The notes beneath the pieces were generated by a model that worked only from the letters and a program-made list of their open reading frames with translations, was not told the origin of the DNA and did not search any database. A DNA stretch of 34,216 nucleotides, taken from the NCBI GenBank assembly GCA_028281985.1, contig JANQIU010000043.1, positions 1 to 34,216 of the forward strand. The letters are read 5' to 3'. The DNA comes from Alphaproteobacteria bacterium (lineage in GTDB: Bacteria > Pseudomonadota > Alphaproteobacteria > DSM-16000 > Inquilinaceae). A program made the translations under genes and the position numbers. Of the stretch, positions 18,299 to 27,366 are shown piece by piece. Every line of letters begins with the position of its first letter. The stretch's first letter is position 1.

Positions 18299-20154
18299 TG
18301 GACCGGGACACCGACCGCTACCGCAACCTGACCCGGCGGGCGCTGGTTCTCGGCGGATTCAAGCTGGCGCTGATCGGCACGCTCGGCGCGCGCATGTACC
18401 ATCTGCAGGTGCGCGAGGCCGAACGGTACCAGCGTCTGGCCGAAGAGAACCGGATCAACATGCGGCTGCTGCCACCCTCCCGCGGGTTGATCCTGGATCG
18501 GTTTGGCGTGCCGCTGGCGGAAAACCGGCAGAACTTCCGGGTGGTCCTGGTCCCGGAGGAGGCCGGCGAAGTCGAGGGAACGCTCGACCACCTGGCCCGG
18601 GTGGTGCCGATTCCGGAAGCCGACCGCCGGCGGGTCCTGCGCGACGCCGCGCGGTTGCCCGGCTTCATGCCGATCATGGTGCGCGACACCCTGGACTGGG
18701 ATCACGTCTCCCGGCTTGAAGTGAACGCGCCGGAATTGCCGGGCCTGTCGATCGATGTCGGCGAGTTGCGCCATTATCCGTTCGACGAGGCCACGGCCCA
18801 TGTTCTGGGCTATGTCGGCGCGGTCACCGAGGAAGAGCTGAACGGCGATCCGGTTCTGACGCTTCCAGGATTCCGCATCGGCAAGACCGGCGCGGAGTAC
18901 CAGCATGAGGGCGACCTGCGCGGGGCCGCCGGGGCCAGCCAGGTCGAAGTCAATGCGTATGGCCGCGTCATCCGGGAGCTGAGCCGCGACGACGGCACGC
19001 CGGGCAAGGACGTACGCATGGCCCTGGATATCGGGCTCCAGGAGTACGTCCAGGAACGGCTGAAGACCGAGCGCAGCGCGTCCGCCGCCATCATGGACAT
19101 CCACCGCGGCGACGTGTTCGCCCTGGCCTCTCACCCCTCATTCGACCCCAACCTGTTCACCACCGGGATCAGCAGCGCCACGTGGCGGTCGTTGCTGAAC
19201 GATCCGTACGCGCCATTGACCAACAAGGTGATCGCCGGACAGTACGCCCCCGGCTCTACCTTCAAGATGCTGGTCTGTCTGGCGGCCTTGGAAGACGGCC
19301 GGATCAACGAGAACCATACCGTCTGGTGCCCCGGGCATATGACGCTGGGCAACCACCGGTTCCATTGCTGGAAGCGCGGCGGGCATGGCTGGCTCGATAT
19401 GATCCAGTCGATCTCGCAATCCTGCGACGTGTTCTTCTACGACGTCGCCCGGCGCATCGGCGTCGACAAGATCGCCGAGATGGCCAACCGCCTGGGGCTT
19501 GGGTCAACCGTGGGGTTGGACCTGCCCGGCGAGCAACCCGGCCTGATCCCGACGCGCCAATGGAAAAGCGACAATCTGGGACAGCCCTGGCAGCAGGGCG
19601 AAACGCTGGTGGCGGCCATCGGCCAAGGCTACGTGCTGGCGACGCCGCTGCAGCTCTGCGTCATGCAGGCGCGCATGGTCAATGGCGGCAAGGCCGTCGT
19701 CCCGCGCCTGACCTATCCTGCCGACGAAGGCTTCCCCGAATGGCCGGATATCGGGGTCTCCGAACACGCCCTGCAGGTGATCTTCGACGGCATGCAGGCC
19801 GTCACGACGACCGGGACCGCCCGTAACTTCCAGATCCCGGAAGAAGGCCTGGAGATGGGCGGCAAGACCGGGACCAGCCAGGTCCGCCGCATCACCATGG
19901 CCGAACGCGCCACGGGCGTTATTCGCCAGCAGGACCGCCCCTGGCGCGACCGGCACCACGGTCTGTTCGTCGGCTTCGCGCCGCTGCACGCCCCGCGCTA
20001 CGCCTGCGCCGTGGTGGTGGAACACGGGGGCAGTTCGGCCGTCGCCGCACCGATCGCCCGGGACATCCTGCACGAAACCCAGCGCCGGAACCCGGCAGTG
20101 CCGATGGTGCCGCGTCCGCTGGCCACGGCTGATCCCGGCCCCATCGCCGGTTGA
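18298..20154 (+). CDS. mrdA: Penicillin-binding protein 2 (elongation transpeptidase)
   Basis: PBP2 cross-links peptidoglycan during side-wall growth, working with the RodA glycosyltransferase. The 618-residue product has one N-terminal membrane span (ALVLGGFKLALIGTLGARMY), the PBP dimer/pedestal domain with PPSRGLILDRFGVPLAEN, and a complete transpeptidase domain. The catalytic motifs are S320-T-F-K323, S375-C-D377 (the SxN equivalent typical of PBP2) and K523-T-G525 in GGKTGTSQV. ATG 18298 overlaps the mreD stop; the long track ORF starting at 17971 is an artefact. It precedes rodA by 14 bases. Confidence 0.96.
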   Translation: MDRDTDRYRNLTRRALVLGGFKLALIGTLGARMYHLQVREAERYQRLAEENRINMRLLPPSRGLILDRFGVPLAENRQNFRVVLVPEEAGEVEGTLDHLARVVPIPEADRRRVLRDAARLPGFMPIMVRDTLDWDHVSRLEVNAPELPGLSIDVGELRHYPFDEATAHVLGYVGAVTEEELNGDPVLTLPGFRIGKTGAEYQHEGDLRGAAGASQVEVNAYGRVIRELSRDDGTPGKDVRMALDIGLQEYVQERLKTERSASAAIMDIHRGDVFALASHPSFDPNLFTTGISSATWRSLLNDPYAPLTNKVIAGQYAPGSTFKMLVCLAALEDGRINENHTVWCPGHMTLGNHRFHCWKRGGHGWLDMIQSISQSCDVFFYDVARRIGVDKIAEMANRLGLGSTVGLDLPGEQPGLIPTRQWKSDNLGQPWQQGETLVAAIGQGYVLATPLQLCVMQARMVNGGKAVVPRLTYPADEGFPEWPDIGVSEHALQVIFDGMQAVTTTGTARNFQIPEEGLEMGGKTGTSQVRRITMAERATGVIRQQDRPWRDRHHGLFVGFAPLHAPRYACAVVVEHGGSSAVAAPIARDILHETQRRNPAVPMVPRPLATADPGPIAG

Positions 20155-20168
20155 CGGCTCCAGCAGCG

Positions 20169-21317
20169 ATGTACGGACAACTCACCTCCGACCAGCCCAG
20201 CATGACGCTGGGCGAGAAGATCATTCAGCTGAACTGGCTGTTGGTGCTGCTGATCTGCGCCATCGCCGGGGTCGGCTTCGCGATGCTGTATTCGGCCGCC
20301 AACGGCAACATGGACCCCTGGGCGTCGCGGCAGATGATCCGTTTCGGCATGGGCATGGTGGCCCTGTTCGTGGCGGCGTTGATCGATATCCGCATTTGGA
20401 TGCGCCTGGCCTATCCGATGTACGGCGGCGCCATGCTGCTGCTCGTCGCCGTGGAGGTCATGGGCGAGATCGGTATGGGCGCCCAGCGCTGGATCAATCT
20501 CGGCATCATCCAGTTGCAGCCGTCGGAGTTGATGAAGATCGCCATGGTGCTGGCCCTGGCCCGCTATTTCCATGGACCGACCCTGGAGGCGGTGGGCCGC
20601 CCGACGCGATTGATCATCCCGCTTGCCCTGGTCCTGATGCCGGTGGCGCTGGTGCTGAAGCAGCCGGATCTCGGCACGGCGCTGATGCTGATGATGGTCG
20701 GTGGCGCGGTCTTCTTCTGTGTCGGCGTCCGCCTGTGGAAGTTCGCCGTCATCATCGCGGGCGGGCTGGGTGCAATCCCCGTGATCTGGCAGTTCCTGCA
20801 CGAGTACCAGCGCGAGCGCATCCTGACCTTCATCACGCCGGAGCGGGATCCGCTGGGGGCCGGCTATCACATCCTGCAATCGAAGATCGCCCTGGGCTCG
20901 GGCGGGCTCTTCGGCAAGGGGTTCCTGAACGGCACCCAGGCGCATTTGAACTTCCTGCCCGAACGGCAAACCGACTTCATCTTCACCATGCTGGCCGAGG
21001 AGTTCGGGCTTGTCGGCGGCCTGACCCTGCTGGTGCTCTACACTCTGGTGTTGATCTACGGCACGGTCATCGGCCTGCGCAGCCGCAACCATTTCGGGCG
21101 TATCCTGGCGCTGGGGCTCACCACCAACCTGTTCCTCTACGTCTTCATCAACGTCGCCATGGTCATGGGCCTGCTGCCGGTGGTCGGCGTCCCCTTGCCG
21201 CTCATTTCCTACGGCGGCACGGCAATGCTGACGGTGATGTTCGGCTTCGGCCTCATCATTTCCGTCTACGTCCACCGCGACACGCGCATATCGCGCCGCG
21301 GCGTCGAAGACTTCTGA
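20169..21317 (+). CDS. rodA: Peptidoglycan glycosyltransferase RodA
   Basis: RodA is the SEDS-family inner-membrane enzyme that polymerises lipid II for side-wall growth. The 382-residue product has about ten membrane spans. Family motifs include GAQRWINLGIIQLQPSELMKIAMV, KQPDLGTALML (carrying the catalytically important Asp), the periplasmic PERQTDFIFTMLAEEFGLVGG and the C-terminal PVVGVPLPLISYGGTAML. ATG 20169 is chosen; an in-frame TTG at 20151 overlaps the mrdA stop and is a possible longer start. It closes the rod-shape cluster. Confidence 0.95.
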   Translation: MYGQLTSDQPSMTLGEKIIQLNWLLVLLICAIAGVGFAMLYSAANGNMDPWASRQMIRFGMGMVALFVAALIDIRIWMRLAYPMYGGAMLLLVAVEVMGEIGMGAQRWINLGIIQLQPSELMKIAMVLALARYFHGPTLEAVGRPTRLIIPLALVLMPVALVLKQPDLGTALMLMMVGGAVFFCVGVRLWKFAVIIAGGLGAIPVIWQFLHEYQRERILTFITPERDPLGAGYHILQSKIALGSGGLFGKGFLNGTQAHLNFLPERQTDFIFTMLAEEFGLVGGLTLLVLYTLVLIYGTVIGLRSRNHFGRILALGLTTNLFLYVFINVAMVMGLLPVVGVPLPLISYGGTAMLTVMFGFGLIISVYVHRDTRISRRGVEDF

Positions 21318-21472
21318 TCGCACCGGACCGGCTATCGGACCTACACGGATTGGATTTAGAGGGCCGCCGTTCCCCAACACAGGATCACCGGCGGATACCA
21401 TTAAGAATTGTATCAAATTCATATGGCACCATCCCTGTTGGCACCGATGCGGAATCAGGGATCAACCGACGG

Positions 21473-22396
21473 ATGGTCGTTCGAGTCTTTTGGAGCATGC
21501 TCGGCCTGCTGACCGCGCATCTCGCGACCGGGTCTGCCTGGGCGCAGACCACGCCTTCCGACGTCCTGCGACACGTCGAGGCGATGGCGCAGCAGGTCGC
21601 CTTGTATCGCTTCGCCGACGGTATCGATCCGGATCTGCCTGAGGTGACGGCGGACGACATCAGGATGCCGCGCCACGTCCTCCAACAGGCCCGGATCGTC
21701 TACCGGAGGATTGAGATGCTGCGTTGGCTGAACGGACTGGAGACGGAACCGCTGTCACCGGTCCCGCCACAGGAGATCCGGCCTGCCGATGTCCTGGCCG
21801 TCGTGGAGCGAGCCCGCGCGGCACTGGCCGATCTGGCACCGGTCTACGGGGTCCCCGCCGTGACCAATCTCCCGGAAGGCCGCACACCGGTCGAACCGAA
21901 GGATGTCATGGCGGCCCTGCAGTCGCTGTCTCAAGGTCTGGACGATCTGGGCCTACCGGACATTGTTCCAAACGACGTGTTCAGGATCGCACACGCGATG
22001 CGCGTCCACGCCGACGGCCTGGCGGAGGCTCGCGGGGTCGAAGTTCCTGCCTTGCCCCACACGGCCGACCAGAGACAACCCGCGGATGTCTTCGAAGCGG
22101 GACTGCTCTTGCTGGAAGAGCTTCAGGCGTTTGACGATGCCACGGGCAACTATCTGCCGGGCGGCGTTGCGGCCATCGCGCGCCCATCCGGGCGCGTCGA
22201 TCCGTCGGACGTGATCAGGCTGCTGGAGCTTGTCCTTGCCGACATCTACAGCGTGTCCGTGGCGCTGGGCGACGAACGGTGGCTCGAAGACCCGGCACCC
22301 CAGGTCGGGCGAACCCCGGCGGATGTGTTCGACGAGGTGAGCCGCACCCGAATGATCGTCGTCGCGCTGACCGCCAGCGCGCAAGGATTACCGTGA
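21473..22396 (+). CDS. Exported protein of tandem xPxDV repeats, unknown function
   Basis: This 307-residue protein has a signal peptide (FWSMLGLLTAHLATGSAWAQ) and a helical mature part containing eight copies of a P-x-(D/H)-V motif: residues 28, 66, 104, 142, 166, 203, 244 and 282, mostly 37-41 apart (one gap is 24). Each motif is followed by a helix of the type VLAVVERARAALADL. I know of no named family that this clearly belongs to. No enzyme motif, lipobox or C-terminal anchor is visible. ATG 21473 begins the signal peptide. The stop overlaps the next gene's start (TGATG), so the two proteins are made together and may form a periplasmic complex. Confidence 0.75.
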   Translation: MVVRVFWSMLGLLTAHLATGSAWAQTTPSDVLRHVEAMAQQVALYRFADGIDPDLPEVTADDIRMPRHVLQQARIVYRRIEMLRWLNGLETEPLSPVPPQEIRPADVLAVVERARAALADLAPVYGVPAVTNLPEGRTPVEPKDVMAALQSLSQGLDDLGLPDIVPNDVFRIAHAMRVHADGLAEARGVEVPALPHTADQRQPADVFEAGLLLLEELQAFDDATGNYLPGGVAAIARPSGRVDPSDVIRLLELVLADIYSVSVALGDERWLEDPAPQVGRTPADVFDEVSRTRMIVVALTASAQGLP

Positions 22397-23208
22397 TGCG
22401 CCGGTTGGGTATGGAGGCGCGGGCCATCATTCCGACCGCGCCGATGACGCTGATGATCGTCCCGCTGCTGGCCCTTGCGATCGTCGCCTTCAAGTTGACG
22501 GAGTCGATCAGCAACTCCGTGATGGACAGCCTCGGTGAAGTCGACTCAGAGGCAGCACGGGCTCTGTCTGCCACGGAAGCGATCGTGGTTCTCCAGGGGG
22601 CGAATGCCGAACTGGTGGCAACCCTCGCTCAGGTATCACAGATCCATCAGTCGGCGTTGCTGGGCAACGATCCTGCCGCCACCGGAGACGTTCGTGCCGC
22701 CCGAGCGAGACTGACCGCGTCCAGCAACGCCCTGGCGACATCGCTGACCGGACTGGGCAGGGTGCGCGAGGCCTTGGCATCCCACCCGGCAACCGCCCAT
22801 GCGGAAGTCCGGCGCATGATGGGCTTCGCCGAGCGGGGCGCGACCATCGTACCCCGGGTTGTGTCGCTGTTCGTTGAAGCCAACGAACGGACCCTGGGGC
22901 GCCTTGAAACGGGCGAACCGGACGCCGCCCGCGCCAACTTCCTCTTCGAAGAACGCGCGCGGCTGGAGGCGGTGACCCACCGCGTCGGCCGGCAGGTGGA
23001 GGTGCTGGAGAACCTGGCCCGACAGGTCTCGGCGATCGAGGCCGGGCAAGTGAGCGACATCATCGCCACGGCATCGCAGCGTGCGACCAGTCGACTTTGG
23101 ATCGGAGCCATCGCCGCCGCCCTGATCATCGCGGTCGTCGTCGGCCTGGCCCTGCGAACCGTCCGGCGGGCGCGCGCGCCCAAGACGGTGCCGCAGGCAC
23201 GGCGCTGA
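22396..23208 (+). CDS. Membrane-anchored helical sensor-like protein without output domain
   Basis: This 270-residue protein has an N-terminal membrane span (about residues 15-36, MTLMIVPLLALAIVAFKL), a periplasmic helical section of about 200 residues, and a second span (LWIGAIAAALIIAVVVGLAL) followed by only about 17 basic residues. The layout recalls the ligand-binding half of chemoreceptors and histidine kinases (four-helix-bundle type). However, no HAMP, kinase, cyclase or methyl-accepting domain follows, and the stop is clean. ATG 22396 overlaps the stop of the xPxDV-repeat gene by one base. It may be an accessory subunit that signals through a protein encoded elsewhere, which is inference. 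Confidence 0.7.
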   Translation: MRRLGMEARAIIPTAPMTLMIVPLLALAIVAFKLTESISNSVMDSLGEVDSEAARALSATEAIVVLQGANAELVATLAQVSQIHQSALLGNDPAATGDVRAARARLTASSNALATSLTGLGRVREALASHPATAHAEVRRMMGFAERGATIVPRVVSLFVEANERTLGRLETGEPDAARANFLFEERARLEAVTHRVGRQVEVLENLARQVSAIEAGQVSDIIATASQRATSRLWIGAIAAALIIAVVVGLALRTVRRARAPKTVPQARR

Positions 23209-23223
23209 CGATACCAGCGGGAC

Positions 23224-23751
23224 TCAAGCCCCCTCGAACGCCATCAGGGTTAGCACCGACTTGCCCATCGCCTCGATCCGCTTGCGGCCGCCCAGGTCCG
23301 GCAGGTCGATCACGAAGGACGTGCCGATGACCACGCCGCCGGCCCGTTCGATCAGCTTGATCGCCGCCTCTACCGTGCCGCCGGTGGCGATCAGGTCGTC
23401 GACGATCAGAACCTGCTCACCCGGCGCGATGGCGTCCTCGTGCATCTCCATGACGTCGGTGCCGTATTCCAGCGCATATTCCTGGGCCATCGTCCGCCAC
23501 GGCAGCTTGCCCTTCTTGCGCACGGGCACGAAGCCGACCGAAAGCTGGTGCGACACCGCCCCGCCCAGGATGAACCCCCGCGCCTCGATCCCCACCACCT
23601 TGTCGATCTTGGTCCCGGCGTAGGGCTGCACCAGCTGGTCGACCGCCTGGCGAAAGCCGCGGGCGTCCTGCAACAAGGTGGTGATATCGCGGAACAGGAT
23701 CCCGGCATGGGGGTGATCCGGAATGGTGCGGATCAGATCCTTTAGCTCCAT
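23224..23751 (-). CDS. apt: Adenine phosphoribosyltransferase
   Basis: Apt converts adenine and PRPP to AMP and pyrophosphate in the cytoplasm. The 175-residue product has the family's [18 protein letters not shown] start, [17 protein letters not shown], the RKKGKLPW loop and the PRPP-binding motif [20 protein letters not shown] 23751 is at the usual position. It lies 57 bases downstream of mtnP on the same strand, so the adenine released by MtnP can be recycled by the next enzyme. Confidence 0.96.
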   Translation of the reverse strand: MELKDLIRTIPDHPHAGILFRDITTLLQDARGFRQAVDQLVQPYAGTKIDKVVGIEARGFILGGAVSHQLSVGFVPVRKKGKLPWRTMAQEYALEYGTDVMEMHEDAIAPGEQVLIVDDLIATGGTVEAAIKLIERAGGVVIGTSFVIDLPDLGGRKRIEAMGKSVLTLMAFEGA

Positions 23752-23808
23752 GGGGGCGCACCCTTTGTCGATGGCTGGTGTCGGAAAGGCGGCTGGCCGG
23801 CCCGGGCC

Positions 23809-24684
<876 letters not shown>

Positions 24685-24833
24685 CGTCCACGCCTCCGCC
24701 GTGCTTGCCAGTATGGGTTCATGCAGGATCAACCTGCACCGGCCGGCACAGGGGCAGCCAAGCTAGCGCAGTTGCGCCGGGCCTGAAAGCCGGCCACGCA
24801 TGGCTGGGTTACGCCTCGCCGCCCTCGCCCGCC

Positions 24834-24862
24834 TTGCCAACCGCCGACCCCGCGCCTATGTT
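24834..24862 (+). promoter_or_regulatory. Likely sigma-70 promoter of tRNA-Lys
   Basis: TTGCCA (24834-24839), a 17-base spacer and TATGTT (24857-24862) end 12 bases before the tRNA, the same geometry as at tRNA-Thr. Confidence 0.55.
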
Positions 24863-24874
24863 CGCCGCCCTTGG

Positions 24875-24950
<76 letters not shown>

Positions 24951-25003
24951 AGGAAATCAAGACGTTAGCGGCATTCGGTTGAGAACAAGACTGGAACGCC
25001 GTT

Positions 25004-25030
25004 GAGTTGAAAAGTTGAAAGTTTCAACTC
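25004..25030. repeat. Compound inverted/direct repeat next to tRNA-Lys
   Basis: GAGTTGAAA, AGTTGAAA, a G and TTTCAACTC follow one another, so one right arm can pair with either of two left arms. It lies 54 bases past the tRNA and 86 bases from the Shedu stop codon. It could be an integrase arm site, an excision-factor site or a transcription block between convergent genes. No U tract follows. Confidence 0.45.
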
Positions 25031-25115
25031 TTGGCTCTGATCTGTTCTCCCCACCTCAGAACCCATTTTTATAGCGGCTTGAGAGCATCACCGGCTGGGC
25101 GCGGATGCGTCTCGG

Positions 25116-26330
25116 TTAGAACGGCGTATAGTCGTGCCCGTGGTCTTCTCGCGTAGCCGCGTTTGGATCGTGCTCCACGATGAACCGAGCCCTTTGGAGA
25201 AGCTCATCGAAAGTGATGATTTCGGGGCGCCACGTATGTCGCCGGTATAGCTCAAAAGACCTGAACTTGGGCACATTGACTCCACGGTCTGATTGAAACT
25301 GCCCTAGTGAACCGATAACCAGGTATGAGCGTGGTTGGAGGTTGAACAGGGTCTCGCCAGTCGGGTCGCCTACGTCATTGGTCGGCCTCAGCTCACGACC
25401 GAGTGTTTCGATTGCCGCCTGAACGGTCGTTTGGATTTGGGCCACGCCCGCCGCTAGCTCGGCCGATGGCGGCCAGACATCTGGGCGATACGACGTCGAA
25501 CCAAGCAAGGCCGTGTCGTGGCGCTTGATTTCTACAAAGCACAGCGAGCTAACGATCCCGAGGGTCTTCATGACCGCATCGGAACGCTTGCCGGCCCCCC
25601 CAAGGTCATGGCCGCGAACGATCTGCTCAAGCTTCCGTTCGTCGAGCTTGGACAGGAACTGATACGAGAGCCCGTAGCCGAAAATCCAGGTATTGGCTTC
25701 AAAAAACTTCTGCCAAACGTCCTCTGGTTTACATAGAAGCCGTTCTACCTCTTCAGAAAAATAGTCTGAATCATATAGCAAAGAATGGAATTTCTGAATC
25801 TGTTTTCGTCGATAGCCAATAGAAATTAGGTCATGGGTGATGTTTTCTTGTTGTGCAAGGCTCGTGAAGAGCTCTGCGTTCTTCACGAAAATGCGGTGCG
25901 CCTGTTGTTGGTCAAGAATGACGTCGCGCAGGATCTCGTCTGACAGATGAACTTTGGCGGCACCATCCAAAGGCATAGTATTAATACCAGCAAGGAAGTC
26001 TTTAAGCGTATCAATTTCTCTACCTGTGAATGTAAAATACTGCGCTCTTGCCGGACCACTCTTGCTGCTATATTTCTGGAACGTCAACCTCCGGATCGAA
26101 CGGTCGTCCTCCAAGAAAGTTGCCTTGATTTCGTATCGTCCTGCGGGGGTCACCCGTAGAAGCATCTCGCCATTCACGGTCGCGAACTGCAGCCCTGGTT
26201 GGCCTTCAACGATATGCGACGCTATCCGCAAATGCCTGCCGGTCAGGTCTTCCGTGAACCGCCTGCTGAAGATGGTTTTGTCAGTTCGTCGGTCGAAGAA
26301 CCACTTTCTTTCATCGTACTCGCCGGTCAC
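25116..26330 (-). CDS. sduA: Shedu anti-phage defence nuclease (SduA, DUF4263)
   Basis: Shedu is a single-protein anti-phage system whose C-terminal DUF4263 domain is a PD-(D/E)xK-type nuclease. The 404-residue product has a variable N-terminal half with beta-rich segments (about 1-110), a helical linker, and the nuclease domain at about 200-385. Visible motifs are FFEANTWIFGYG (E211), D251 in KRSDAVMKT, and the E-x-K core FVEIKRHDT (E267, K269), followed by AAGVAQIQTTVQAA and PRSYLVIGSLGQF. The track ORF runs to 26741, but GTG 26330 has GGGAGG six bases upstream and the extension is not protein-like; ATG 26369 is a weaker choice. All expected active-site residues appear intact. Its neighbours are tRNA-Lys and an AT-rich unknown gene. 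Confidence 0.85.
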   Translation of the reverse strand: MTGEYDERKWFFDRRTDKTIFSRRFTEDLTGRHLRIASHIVEGQPGLQFATVNGEMLLRVTPAGRYEIKATFLEDDRSIRRLTFQKYSSKSGPARAQYFTFTGREIDTLKDFLAGINTMPLDGAAKVHLSDEILRDVILDQQQAHRIFVKNAELFTSLAQQENITHDLISIGYRRKQIQKFHSLLYDSDYFSEEVERLLCKPEDVWQKFFEANTWIFGYGLSYQFLSKLDERKLEQIVRGHDLGGAGKRSDAVMKTLGIVSSLCFVEIKRHDTALLGSTSYRPDVWPPSAELAAGVAQIQTTVQAAIETLGRELRPTNDVGDPTGETLFNLQPRSYLVIGSLGQFQSDRGVNVPKFRSFELYRRHTWRPEIITFDELLQRARFIVEHDPNAATREDHGHDYTPF

Positions 26331-26877
26331 GTTCCGCCTCCCGAACTGACGTAGTACGAGTGATAACATGGGTCCGAATGCGCGTCCTATCACAGAGCGC
26401 GCCCGCCGATCCGTGCAACATGTTAGAGGCCATTTGTCATTCAGATCCGCAGCCTGAGTACGGCGGTTCGTGACCCACTGCGGCCTGTTCGAACTGTCTG
26501 GCCCGCTTGATCTCGGTATCAAGAACGGTCGTATGTTCTGGTGACACAGACTTACGAGTTCTGGTGGCGCTGATAGCGGCACGGAGCCCGATGCCGAAAA
26601 TCGTGCTCGTGCCGTACACCGTCTGCAGGTTCTGGAGCTGCAGGCAGTAGGTGATCCACGGCCAGGACCTCTACGGTCAGCGGCCCTGTCGGTTCTGATT
26701 GAAACGATGCGGCACCCGGCGTGAAAGCGAACCCGGTTCACAGATCCCTTGATGGCCGCTATCGTAAATGTCGATACTCCAACTGAGGTTAGTTGGTGAA
26801 AAGGTTAGCTCTTAAGCCTAGCCGATTGGAGTTGGTCGAAATATATGTCGAAATATAGAAAGTCAGGAACTCAAAAC
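26331..26877. other. Non-coding region upstream of Shedu, with possible gene remnant
   Basis: About 550 bases separate the divergent Shedu gene and the 162-residue gene. A minus-strand frame at 26437-26619 (starting MYGTSTIFGIGLRAAIS) could be a gene remnant but matches nothing I recognise. The part from 26760 on is AT-rich and holds the repeat-rich leader described separately. Confidence 0.4.
26776..26857 (+). promoter_or_regulatory. Repeat-rich leader of the 162-residue unknown gene
   Basis: Three nested inverted pairs and one tandem pair are visible: ACTCCAA (26776) with TTGGAGT (26826), CCAACT with AGTTGG (26779-26796), GGTTAG with CTAGCC (26803-26823, one G-T pair), and GTCGAAATATA twice (26835-26845, 26847-26857). 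The transcript could fold into a compact multi-stem structure ending 20 bases before ATG 26878. The repeats could equally be operator sites. Confidence 0.45.
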
Positions 26878-27366
26878 ATGACAGATAAAAGCGATGCATT
26901 AAGCAAGCATGTTCCGGTATTGACTAAGCTAGATATGATAGAAAAAGAAGTATCTATCGATCCTCAGATAAAAGCAGCTCTGGATCCAGGCTCCGAAATC
27001 AATGAAAAAAACACTATTCTTTTGACCAAACGCTTCACCAAGGATGAGTTTAGTTTTAAGAACCCACGCCCTACGCTCATTCAATTTAGAAATTTCGAAG
27101 TTATATTCACTGACCGTGGAAAGGTCGTGATAGGTGCGCGATACTACAACCACAGGAAACCACCGGTTAATCCAGTTAGTGTTCATATGGGCACGCAGAA
27201 TGGAACGGAGTTAGACAAGTTCCTTTTTATGAATCCGATTTCTAACAGATGCAGAACATGGAAGCGCATTAGTTGGACCGGAGAATATGACGCAGACTTA
27301 TACGAACTGATTGGGACTGGATGGGTGGAGTTACGTCGTCCGGAAGAGCAATTCAGATGGTGTTAA
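26878..27366 (+). CDS. AT-rich island gene of unknown function (162 residues)
   Basis: The product is hydrophilic, Lys-rich and cytosolic, without a signal peptide or membrane span. The N-terminal 60 residues look helical (KLDMIEKEVSIDPQIKAALD), and the rest looks beta-rich (RNFEVIFTDRGKVVIGARYYN, GTGWVELRRPEEQFRWC). I recognise no family. ATG 26878 follows an AGGA ribosome site; the track start at 26845 lies inside a tandem repeat and has none. Codon use is AT-rich and unlike the chromosome, as in the gene at 29107. It is divergent from Shedu, so a defence-related or toxin-like role is possible, but nothing in the protein proves it. Confidence 0.6.
   Translation: MTDKSDALSKHVPVLTKLDMIEKEVSIDPQIKAALDPGSEINEKNTILLTKRFTKDEFSFKNPRPTLIQFRNFEVIFTDRGKVVIGARYYNHRKPPVNPVSVHMGTQNGTELDKFLFMNPISNRCRTWKRISWTGEYDADLYELIGTGWVELRRPEEQFRWC

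Noticed and set aside
19998-21422. 474-residue minus-strand ORF opposite rodA
   Set aside because: It is the antisense of rodA, low in hydrophobic structure and dominated by Gln, His and Asp, as expected from a GC-rich shadow.
25004-25030. Rho-independent terminator between tRNA-Lys and Shedu
   Set aside because: The palindrome is AT-rich, its stem is weak and no U tract follows, so terminator was not the preferred reading.
26341-26741. Longer N-terminus of the Shedu protein
   Set aside because: The extension is rich in Arg, Ser and Cys without structure, and a good ribosome site precedes GTG 26330.
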